DNA of 64,000 nucleotides from Hemileia vastatrix (taxonomy: Eukaryota > Basidiomycota > Pucciniomycetes > Pucciniales > Zaghouaniaceae), in NCBI GenBank assembly GCA_030280995.1, contig JASXTE010000008.1, forward strand, positions 16,072,212 to 16,136,211, in the 5' to 3' direction. Under the pieces are notes generated by a model. That model was not told where the DNA came from. It saw only the letters and a program-made list of their open reading frames with translations, and did no database searches. A program made the translations under genes and the position numbers. Of this stretch, positions 46,547 through 56,219 are shown in pieces. Every line of letters begins with the position of its first letter. Positions within the stretch are counted from its first letter, which is position 1.

Positions 46547-48039
46547 TGTCAGCCTGGATATTACCAGGACTGAGTAAAAATAACTTATAAGTTATTTTAA
46601 ACACATGGATTATACATGGGATCAATAAATAAGAGTACACAAATAGTATACATAAGTAAAAGTATGATAATATACAAAATATGCCATTATAACACCTTAT
46701 ATACACACATATACCCACCTTTTATAAGTCTTATTTACTTAATACTAAGTTGGAATATGTTAGGGTAATCTTAGGAACCTTAAATATAAGGCTACATGAT
46801 TTTTAAGTGCACTTAAAGCTGTTGTATTCATTGTTTTATGTAAAAAACAGGAAATGCGCTTTAAATCACTTAAAAGTTGATTATATGTGCTATAAATTTA
46901 ATAATATTAAAAATACGCTTTGACAGATCAATATGTCTTAATTAGGACTATTGATTTGGCTACTCAAATGCATAAAAACAACACTTTTCAAATTTGGTGT
47001 TTTTCATGCCCGAAATTGCTTCTGTGTACTGGCCACATACTGCCTGCATTTTTCCAGTGTGAATAGATTCATTTTTAGCAAAGTTAGCTTTTTCACACTA
47101 TAATTACCCCACATTCTTCACCCACTGTTGGGAAATACACTAAAATAGGCGACAGGCGCTTATTTAGTGTCCTAGCTTAATTATAAATGCATTGACCCTC
47201 TTTATATGCACTAATTTCATTAATAACCTCATTATTGGCGCTTTATTACACTTCCACGCTTAAATTTGCCTAAATTAGTCAAGGATTTACCTGTGCAAGC
47301 GCCTGCCAAGGACTGTATGTAGTTACCCCACATCTCATACCCTTTTTTGGGATTTTTGGTGGTTTCTCAGTCAATTTTGGTTATTTTTGAATGAGGATTT
47401 CACATACTATAATGTCATTATTAGTCCCAAAATTTCTACAGTTTATCCCCCTTATTATTAAGTAATAATTAGTCTTAATTTTCCCTTTTTGGAATTTTAT
47501 ATTAATGTATAATATGCATATACTCTCTTTTTTTCTTATTCTTTATTTTTGATGGATTATCCCAATTACTACAGGATTTTGGCGGGTGATGTCATTATAA
47601 TTATGTTACTAGTCACTCTTTTTGGTTCTTAACATGTCTATTGGCTAGAATTAGGTGTCATTAACTGTGTATTGAGCTGGTAAATCATAGGGGGCATCAG
47701 GGAAGTAATTGTGTATAAAAGGAGGAGGTTTTTTGGTCTTATTTTCTTCATTCTTTATCATTACAATTAAACATATAACCAATACAATTACAATACATAT
47801 AAATAGTACTTATAAAGTCTTTGAATAGTATCTGAATTTATTAAATCTATTTTTTACCAACTATAAAGTTTGTAAGCCATATATAATTAGTGAGATTAGA
47901 ATTACTGAGACCCTTATATTGAGTTTTATTTTAATACTTATTGAATTTGTACTGCAGTATTCATATAGGAACATTAAAATCTTATAGAAAACTGACCATT
48001 CAAGCTAGTTCACATCTCTGTACTTGACAACAGCCTGAA
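46547..48039 (+). repeat. 3' LTR of element B
   Basis: About 1493 bp from TGTCAGCCTGG to CCTGAA (mutated CCTGACA). It is intact, and shows the empty site for solo LTR D at about 47107. A TATA-like motif lies at 47714-47722. Confidence 0.92.
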
Positions 48040-50320
48040 AAAATTCTCCATTTTTTTTCTGTTTTTATTTATATTTTATTTCATTTTTATTTAAAAGAAA
48101 TGCTTTTTTAAATTTTAATCTACATTGTTTAAAATCACACTTTCATAAACTAAACATGTGTTTGATTATTCATGGTGACTTTGTAATAGGGTAGCATGAT
48201 ATATTTCATAAAAAAATATTTCTGAGATTTTAAAAGAATGGAAAAAATAAATGCAAAAATTTAAAAAAAATTTATAATTTCATTTAAATATATTTGTATT
48301 AAAATTATTTCATTCAATCATATTAAGTTCATGTCTTCAACTTCTGGCACATCATGGATAAAATTCTTTCCAATTTACATGAGATAAATGGATTTCATTA
48401 GATAATGTAAAATCTTAATACCATGGTGTTGAAAGAAAACTAAAATTTTATTAAAAGTATTTTTGAATAAGGGTTTGTAATTATTCAGGCTGAAAAAGAA
48501 GCATCTTCAATTTCACCTCTGGAAGGACATTTTTTCATGTTAATTGTGGATGAAATTTTTTTTTTTCATCCTGAAAAAATACATTTAAATATAAATTTCA
48601 GATTTGAAAATGTATTCAGATTTTTAAATATTATTTGCTTTAGATATATAATTTACACTTAGTTTTTATTATGAGAAGAAAAAATTGGAACCTGCTAGAA
48701 GGTCCATATTATTTCCTGAAGTATAGAAGTTCAATTGGAGGGAGACACCTTCTAGCATGTGAGATAACTTATTTTAGATGAATATTGTTATATATACAGA
48801 AAATTTCATCCCAATTATTTTATTCATTAAAAAAATTCATGTATGTGAAAAATACTTCCAAAACATTTACCTGACTTTGTTCTTCAGTAATGTAGATTTA
48901 ATTAGTGTTATAAATATGGGGAGATTTCTTTCTTTTGAAATTTCAAATTTGCAGAGCCATTTTCAATTTCAATGGATGCACAACATATAGACATATTTTT
49001 TATGGAATATAAAATCAATTAGTCCCAAAAAATAAATTTTTTCATGGATTAGTGAAAACACATTTCTCTATGCACATTTCTACTAGATTCAATAATATAA
49101 AAATTATAGAACCTAGACCAAATTTTGATTTTGTAAGGGTTTATTAAAATTATAAAATATATTCTTATAATTATTTGATAAATTTCATATTCCTCACAAA
49201 TTGCAACACTGATTTTTGGCTGCATAGGGTTTCAAAAATCAACCTGACTTTTAATTAAATCTGTTCTTCTTCTTTAAGAAAATTAAGAAAATTTCTACTG
49301 AAAATACAATATGCATGAATGATGCTTTACAATTTTGATATGTTTATTCAAATTTATTCTTCTAATAAGTATCTATAAATACTCAAAGATTAAAGTCAGA
49401 GTAGCTTATGATGGAAAATGATATGAGTAAGGAGGATTATTAAATGTAAATTAGTCTTACAAATCAGATTAGCCATTCAAACAAGATATTGGTTACACCT
49501 GTGGAATTAGGCAAAAATACTATTTAAAATTTTTCTAGGTTTTTGGTTTAAATGAGGAATTTGGGTATTTCAAAGTGCTTACCATTTGAAATCTCTGTTG
49601 AATGAGTTACTGGTTAATCAGATTTCCAAATTATTCAAAATCACTTTTGGAAATTTTACATGAGAAAAGCTCAAATACTAAAAATATAGTTCCTTGCAGA
49701 TCACTTTATAGATTACTCTATGATTGCTCAAAAACAACTTGCCTACCAGTTGTCTTTTATTTCACCCTGTGAAGATAATTCAAATTTAGTAGTTTTAAAG
49801 TAATGAAAATTCCTCAAGCCAAAATACAGATAAAGTCTAGAAACTTAGTTTGGGACTTTCCACAGGTATAGGCTAGAGGAGTCCCATGAAACAATTAAAT
49901 TTTGTGACAATTAACATTTATACAACACAAGTTTTTGGTCCATTACTTTAGATTAGTAAATTGAAGTATCAGACCTATTTGTTAAAAATTTATGAAAGAG
50001 TTATAAATATTTGATGACATTAAAAATCCCCATAATTTTTCATCTACCTATAGGTTTATTAAATTTATTACTTTTATCTTCTTTTTTGACCATCTCTATT
50101 TGTTGGACTAACTTTTGACTTATCTGATAAGAGCAGCCAAATTGTGTGTAAAGGGTTAAACACATGAAAATGGTAAGAAAAATAAAAAAACACATCTTGA
50201 TGAAAGGGCAGAATAATAAGTAAAGAGAAAGGTAGTTTGAGGAATCTGGAAGTGTGAATGCATTATGTACACATTATGAAATGCATCATGAAATAAATAA
50301 AACTGAAATTCAGAAAAAAA
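48040..50320. other. Hb3 interior, right part: non-coding, holds the reversed family block
   Basis: It is AT-rich with no convincing gene. At about 49770-49970 it contains, reversed, the block seen at 1380-1560 and 53450-53870 (GGACTTTCCACAGGTATAGG and neighbours), tying it to the Harbinger family and showing inverse orientation. The longest open frame (48778-48990) resembles nothing I know. Confidence 0.55.
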
Positions 50321-51191
50321 GGCTCAACTTTAAAGGTCAATATCTCAGCAACCATTGAACAAAATTTAAACCCATTTGTGGAAAACTAAAGATAGGCTTC
50401 AGAAAAATCTTCAGCTAAAAGGACATTAGATTTGAATAGATCTATCCATAATTCCAACTCTGATTTTAAAAATTTCATAAAAACTTGAAAAGTGATGATG
50501 AAAATTCCAACAAGTGGGAGATTGAAACCTAGATAATCATCATATATGAGTTTCAGAAGCATTATTCTCTAATAATGCAATATAAAAACATAAGATAAAT
50601 TCAGTGAAATTTTGAAAAAAAGGCTCAACTTTAAAGTTCAATATCTTAAAAAACACTTAACCAAATTCAAATCTTTTTATGGGAAATGAAAGATAGGTAT
50701 CAGAAGTATATTCAGCTAAACAGACATTGGATTTGAATTAACCTAACCATAATTCTGAGTCTGCTTTTTAAATTAGCACAAAAAGTTGAAAAGTGATAAT
50801 GTAAAGTCAAATAAGAGGGAGATTAGAGCCTAGATAATCCTCAGGTAAGAGTCTCAAAAGCCTAATTCTCTAATTTTGCAATATATAAACATGAAATAAA
50901 TTCAGTGAAGTTTGGAAAAAAGGCTCATTTTTAAAGGTCAAAGTCTCAGAAACCACTGAACCAAATTCAAACCCATTTGTGGGAAATGAATGATAGGCTT
51001 CATAAGAATTTTCAGTTAAAGGACATGTGATTTAAATAGACGTAACCCTAATTTTTTATATAAAAAACTGGAAGAAAAAAAATTCAAATTTAGAAACAAA
51101 GGCTCAACTTTAAAGGTCAATATCTCAGCAATCACTGAACCAAATTCAAATCCTTTTGTGGGAATTGTAAGATATCTTTCAGGAGAATCTT
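50321..51191. repeat. 300-bp tandem array, about 3.3 units
   Basis: GGCTCAACTTTAAAGGTCAA and relatives occur at 50321, 50622, 50922 and 51101: spacings 301, 300 and 179. Each unit continues with a TCTCAG-CA-CC-TGAAC segment and CCCATTTGTGGGAAATGAAAG. The last unit is cut at 51191 by element H. Two shorter units occur in opposite orientation in Hb2 (52330-52680). Confidence 0.85.
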
Positions 51192-51326
51192 TGCCAGTGT
51201 ATCTAGTATATAAGTATGATTTAATAGTATTTATCAAAAGTCCTACTAACTATTTATAAATAATTTGGTGATTAAACCTCAGGGGAAGACTAATAAAATA
51301 GTTATACTCAAATAAAACTCACAATA

Positions 51327-52330
51327 GGGGGTGTCAGTTCTGGCAAATCCGCACTTAACTTAAGTGCGGATTTCAAACCAAATCAGCACTTAAATTTTGC
51401 AAATAAGTCACTTATTTCAAAAATGGGTGTCAGTTCTGACCTCAAATCAGCACTTTTTTTGTGATTTTTTTTTCAAAACCACATGTTGGCCACATCATCC
51501 CTTTCTTTCCCATACCGTTTTGTACTCTCCAAATGTCCTCTTTGTGTACTTCATTCACTCGGGTTGGTATTTTGGTTTGTTGCATATTCATTTTTTTTTG
51601 GAATTTACGGTGAAAATCTTTTTTTTGGATGGCTCATTGGTTTTCTTTCACCAGCTCAACATGAAATCGCATATTTTCTGAAATTGCATATTTTGTCAGT
51701 GATTTTTTTTTTTCATTCATCCCTCATATCCTTTTCCTATTCTCCTCCAACATCCCTCAAACTATTTGGCTTCATTCATTTTTTCATCTCATCTCTCCAG
51801 GCAAGTCATTTTATTCTTTTTTTGATTTTTTGATTACTAATTATAATTTTTTTTTGTTTTTTTCTGTTTATTTTATTTTTTTTATCTAAATTTTTTTTGT
51901 AAGTGGTTATTTTGGATTTCAATGGTATAATTAACCTATTTTTTCTCTCCCTCTTTACTTTCTTTTTTAGCTCCATCACCCTACTCTTCATCCCTCCTTG
52001 GCATGGTAATTATCCCCCCTTTCCCTTATTTCACTTTTTTTTGGCTCCATTTCATTGAAACACATACATTGCACATTCTTTATGCATTTCACTTACTCCA
52101 TATTCAATTTCCCCACAATTCCAAAATCAATCTTTCTCACTCTATTTTTCCTACTTTTCAATCAAGGTAAGTTTCATCTCCTTTTTTTCATGCCTATATG
52201 ATATCTCATTACTTTTATGAAAAGTTCATACTTAAATATATGTATAACTCTTATCTAGATAACAGTGAACTTATAAAACTCCTTTTGATCTCATCTTCAT
52301 TACCACTTTTCAAGTTTTTGTAAAATTTTG
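51327..52330. other. Left subterminal region of Hb2, no intact gene
   Basis: Terminal repeat, palindrome and a second internal GTGTCAGTTCTG (51427), then pyrimidine-rich sequence. Parts at 51655-51840 match the stretch at 697-860 of Hb1. Open frames here are short and T-rich. Confidence 0.55.
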
Positions 52331-52690
52331 AAAATCAGACTCAGAATTAGGGTTAGGTTTATTCAAATCTAATGTTCTTTTTACTGAAGATTCTCCAGAA
52401 GGCTACCTTTCATTTCCTACAAACAGATTTGAATTTGATTCATGGTTGCTGAGATATTGACCGTTAAAGTTGAGCCTTTTTTTTCACAATTTAAATTTTT
52501 ATTTCATTTTTTATGTAACAAATTAGGGTTAGGTTTATTTAAATCACATGTCCTTTAACTGAAGATTCTACTAAAGCATATCTTTCATTTACCACAAACA
52601 GGTTTGAATTAGGTTCAGTGGTTGCTGAGATTTTGACCTTTGAAAATGAGCCTTTTTTCCAAATTTCACTTGTCTTATTTCACATTTTTA
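52330..52690. repeat. Inverted partial units of the 300-bp array
   Basis: In reverse complement, the stretches ending at GTTGAGCC (about 52475) and ATGAGCC (about 52650) reproduce the GGCTCAACTTTAAAGGTCAA and TTTGTGGGAAATGAAAG segments of 50321-51191, with a spacing of about 175 bp. This orientation fits Hb2 and Hb3 lying in opposite directions. Confidence 0.75.
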
Positions 52691-52755
52691 TATTGCATAT
52701 TTAGAGGATAAGCATTCTGAAACTCTTATATGATTATTATCTAGGCATATATTAG

Positions 52756-53373
52756 TTGCTCACCAATATCACTGAAGCTCAAAAAGATGAAGATTTTTGC
52801 TTATGGGACCCTCTACCTTCCTTTAACTCTTTTCTTGCTCTTCGACTCAAAAAGCACTGTAATAAAGCATTTGAAAAAAATCATGAACTTGCAACCAAAG
52901 TTGGAATACCAAATTAGTGTGACTCCGAAAAGGAAGATATCAGCCACAAATATCTTTTATTTTCTAATGTTATTACCACTCATTCTGGATTCCACAATAG
53001 GATTCATATCGATAAGAATGATGCCAATTTTCTTACTTTTGGTATATTCTCATATATCAATCCGATAACTGGCCAACCAATACCATCTCCAGCTAAAATC
53101 AAAGGACATGGTTTATATTTTCCAGACCACCGGTGCATCATTGATTTTGGTTTGGGAAATGGTATCATCAAAACTATTTGGAATTCTTCTAAGGATAATC
53201 ATCAAACGACCAAAGCTCCTCCTGGTTTGGAATCCTGTCAAGATTTAACACATTTTGGTTGCTCATTTCAAATCAGTCATAAGTTGATTCAAAGAATCAA
53301 TAAGGTAATGAAAGAAGGTAAAGCTAATCTATTTAAAAAAACTTTATCTAGATCCAAAAAGTATGGGGATTAG
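52756..53373 (+). pseudogene. Tet/JBP-like 2OG-Fe(II) dioxygenase, C-terminal catalytic part, one stop
   Basis: The frame from 52756 to 53373 has one stop (TAG 52915-52917). After it, GFHNRIHIDKNDANFLTFGI gives the HxD iron-binding pair (His 53005, Asp 53011). It continues LYFPDHRCIIDFG and IIKTIWNSSKDNHQTTKAP, where the last His fits the distal iron ligand, and ends GCSFQISHKLIQRINKV. This order matches the Tet-like 2OG-Fe(II) oxygenase family expanded in basidiomycetes. Such enzymes oxidise 5-methylcytosine in characterised members; activity here is only inferred. The N-terminal half is not recognisable, though an AG acceptor (TTATCTAG, about 52743) may precede this exon. It lies inside Hb2, where Hb1 and Hb3 have other sequence. 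Confidence 0.7.
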
Positions 53374-53551
53374 AGTTGTCTTCAAAAATTATATATTTTT
53401 TCATAAATTTTAATAAATATTTTTTATGTATCAATTTCCTCAACTAAAGTAATGGGCCCACGACCTTGTGTTGTATAAAAGGTAATCATGATAACATTTA
53501 TTTGTTTCACGGGTTCCTCTAGCCTATACCTGTGGAAAGTCACAACCTTTT

Positions 53552-53812
53552 CACTACGCAATATAGGGGGTGGACTTGCTAGCAAGTCCTCAACCTGAAC
53601 TCAGATGGAACTCAGATGGAACTCAGACTGAACTCATACTGAACCCATACTGAACTCTACTTGAACACCCACCTAAAACTGTTCTGCTGAGTGGTGTTCA
53701 TCCCTGATTGTATGGTTCCTTTATCAATAGATCAATGTGTGTTCAATCTATGGTGAGTTTGGGTCCAAGGTTGCGGACTTGCTAGCAAGTCCGCCCCCCA
53801 TATTGTGTGGTG
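53552..53812. mobile_element. 261-bp MITE with about 38-bp inverted repeats
   Basis: The left end CACTACGCAATATAGGGGGT and the right end (reverse complement) CACCACACAATATGGGGGGC are both followed by the palindrome GGACTTGCTAGCAAGTCC. The centre holds 11-12-bp imperfect repeats of the GAACTCAGATG type. Hb1 has the uninterrupted sequence (about 1493-1506). The target duplication is not clear (T-rich on both sides). The superfamily is undecided. Confidence 0.85.
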
Positions 53813-54043
53813 TTTGTTTCTAGATTTGATCTGCATTTTGGCTTGAGGGATTGTCATTACTTTAAACTAGGGAAATTGATATCTATTAGATATTTATTTA
53901 ATAATTTATGTAATTATATTAAATTTAGATGACTTCCATCACTTACTTCAATAAAATGCAGGGGGGGGGGTATTGCCAAATTTTCAAATCTGACATGTGA
54001 AATTGATGACTTAGAAAACTTTTCGGGATATCCACCCCTTGCT
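53813..54043. other. Hb2 non-coding block with 93-bp repeat remnants
   Basis: This continues the conserved family block, then two diverged 93-bp units (GCAGGGG at about 53957 with a run of ten G, and again at about 54054, at the edge of the transposase). Confidence 0.65.
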
Positions 54044-54772
54044 TCAATAAAATTCAGGGGAGAGTATTGCCAATTTTTTAAAAAAGATATAGAATTTTTT
54101 AGACTTGTAAATATTTTGGTGAAAATTTTTGACGAGAATGTGAAAGTAATTGTTTCCACCTTGAGCAGGTTTCTGGCTCAAAGGAATAGTAGTACCATCA
54201 ACAAAACCAATACATCTTGGGAAGCCCTCTACTTGCATAACCTGAGATGATTCAAGTCGCTCTTCTTTTGTTGGCCAGCTGAGAAGTTGAGATTCAAAGG
54301 AGTTGATTGCAGTGATACATTGTTTGGTATAAGTGTTAACTGAACCATACCCTAAATCAAAGACATTTTCTAAATGTTTCAAGGTGGCTCCATTACCATT
54401 TGAACCCAAACGACATAGTGTGATGGCCAATTGAATTGAAGGATGTCGTTTTTCTTTTTGAGAATTATTGTGAAATATGGGATGATCCTGAATAAGCTCA
54501 AGAAATTTAAGGAAAAATTCCTGAGAAGTCCTGAATAGCTGTCTAAAACTGGGTGTAGATAGGTTAAGAAGTGTTTGGATGGTGTACTTGGGGGTATGAA
54601 GTACTTGAGGCTTTCTGGGAAGAAGGTAACATTTCGTGGCCATTTTTGATAAAAAGACAAAATCTTCTTCTAGATCAGAATCAGAATCGGAATCAGAGTC
54701 CAAGAGAAGTTCAAGAGCCATGAAAGTCATTTCTTTATGTAATTTATCACGATTTGAAAGTGAGGAAGGCAT
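54044..54772 (-). pseudogene. Harbinger transposase, N-terminal half with first catalytic Asp
   Basis: MPSSLSNRDKLHKEMTFMAL opens a 242-codon frame. Residues 1-168 match Hb1's fragment. Then VMQVEGFPRCIGFVDGTTIP contains the first Asp (about residue 192) of the DDE_Tnp_4 nuclease. From about residue 206 the similarity to transposases ends and the frame runs into Lys/Phe-rich sequence and the 93-bp repeat. The second Asp and the Glu are absent, so it is inactive. Start chosen by identity with Hb1. Confidence 0.8.
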
Positions 54773-56219
54773 AACTCTTATATGATATGATATGAAGATG
54801 TAAGTGATGTACGATGTTTTGAGTTATGAAGTGTTATGCTGCGGAGTGCTGCATATGAATGGGATGATGCTGACAAATCAGTGAAATGGGACTTGATGGT
54901 GAAATCAGCACTTTTGGTTGAGAAAGTGCAGATTTGAGTGAAATAAGTGACTTATTTCATTTTGAAATCCACCAGTATTGGGGCTAGTGTGTTTTGGAAA
55001 TCCGCACTTATTTAAGTGCGGATTTGTAAGTGCAGATTTTCCAGAACTGAAACCCCCTAATACTTGGATTTAAATGTGTGCTAGTGGTGTAAAATAGATA
55101 AATAAAATATAGTTATAGTTTATATAATGATAATATCTAATTATAAAGGCTTTATAATATATCTCTAAATGATAATTATTGTGTTTAAATGTTTAATTGA
55201 ATTTTAGTAAGTAAGTGATGATCAATAACCTGTCAAATCCCTCCTTACTTATACCAAAATCCACTGGAGTGCACAGACGTTCAATCCAGATGATGTCACT
55301 GCTATCCCCGGTAATTACAGCACTGTGAGGGCCCACCACATCCCCATGGCATTCACTTCAAGCATATTTAACGCCCAGACCTCCAGTAAGGACCCTCCAT
55401 CACAATAAATGATACCACAGACCCATACCATAAATAGAAAATCCAGATAAAAGCTGATACCATAAAGAAACAAGTAAAATAAATAATCCAAAGGAATAGA
55501 ATGAAACACAAAGCATATAAAGGAAAATAATTAAATGTCCAAGCCCCCAATAACATCTGCAAGCATCCATATTAAAACAGAAATGACCTCCCAACCCATA
55601 AATCCGTGAATATTAACCCAAGGAAACAAATTAAGTTGTCCAAACTGAGTACATGCGCCTGAAAAAGATGTATATGCTTCTGTAGGCGTTGTGAATCCAC
55701 TGAATATGTCCATATGACCTAAAATAAGCAGAAAAACAAAGTTTATAGGCTATTAAGAGGCTAAAACCCACTTTTAGACCTAAATATAAATAATATACTG
55801 CATATTTCCCTGAATATGAGATTTATGTATACATATAAGCTTATGTATGTCAATAATTACTTAATATAACTTAAGATAAGTATATTATGACTCCATTAAC
55901 ACCTTAATAAGTATTATTAGGCTATGGATAAGCTATTTAAACTACTATAATTTATATAATAGAGTAATAATTATATATATATGTAATATAATCATATATA
56001 TCATTGTTTTAACCTTATTTTTAAGATATAAGATTAATGTATTTAATATTATCTTATTTTAAAAATAAGAATTACTCAGTCCTTGAGATACCTAGGTTGA
56101 CACGCACTCATCCAAAAAAAATAAAAAACATGTTAAGACATTTTAAGTAAAAGTAACGAGTGAATAGAAAAGTTATTAAATTTTCTATAATACATATACT
56201 GAATAAAAAGTATTATTTT

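Larger units (their letters stand above)
29124..48039 (+). mobile_element. Ty3/gypsy chromovirus B, decayed, split by D and C
   Basis: The LTRs are 29124-31765 (1496 bp after removing solo LTR D and its duplication) and 46547-48039 (about 1493 bp). They start TGTCAGCCTGG and end CCTGACA (right copy mutated). AAAAT precedes the left LTR, and a run of six A then TT follows the right one, consistent with an AAAAT duplication if one C was lost from the LTR end. The internal Gag-Pol aligns with A but has multiple stops, and gag is interrupted by element C. GGGTAGGTGAG before the 3' LTR is the likely polypurine tract. Confidence 0.92.
26198..51191. mobile_element. Harbinger copy Hb3, split by B and cut by H
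   Basis: The left terminus GGGGGTGTCAGTTCT at 26198 follows ATA inside E's gag-protease linker; A and H show the undisturbed sequence there. The segment 26198-29123 holds an ORF1 remnant and a fold-back. After gypsy B (29124-48039) the sequence 48040-51191 contains the family's conserved non-coding block in reverse (about 49770-49970) and a 300-bp tandem array also found, inverted, in Hb2. I infer one element of more than 6 kb whose right end lies past element H. That the two parts belong together is an inference from the B target duplication and from shared family blocks. Confidence 0.6.
51327..55057. mobile_element. Harbinger copy Hb2, both ends present, ATA duplication
   Basis: The left end is GGGGGTGTCAGTTCTGG and the right end CCAGAACTGAAACCCCC, about 3.73 kb apart. 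ATA at 51324-51326 and again at 55060-55062 matches a single ATA in the uninterrupted LTR (19104 region), so the duplication is 3 bp, allowing two extra bases (TA) at the right end. Subterminal palindromes (AATCCGCACTTAA / TTAAGTGCGGATT) lie at both ends. It carries a transposase fragment at the right, a dioxygenase fragment in the middle and a MITE, but no ORF1. It is not autonomous. Confidence 0.88.
51192..56102 (-). repeat. 3' LTR of element H, split by Hb2
   Basis: 51192-51326 plus 55060-56102 join into an LTR colinear with A's: AACTCACAATA before and ATACTTGGATTT after the insert match the uninterrupted sequence at about 19094-19115. Confidence 0.92.

Noticed and set aside
48778..48990. 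70-codon plus-strand frame as a host gene
   Set aside because: There is no recognisable domain, the composition is AT-rich, and it lies in Hb3 non-coding sequence.
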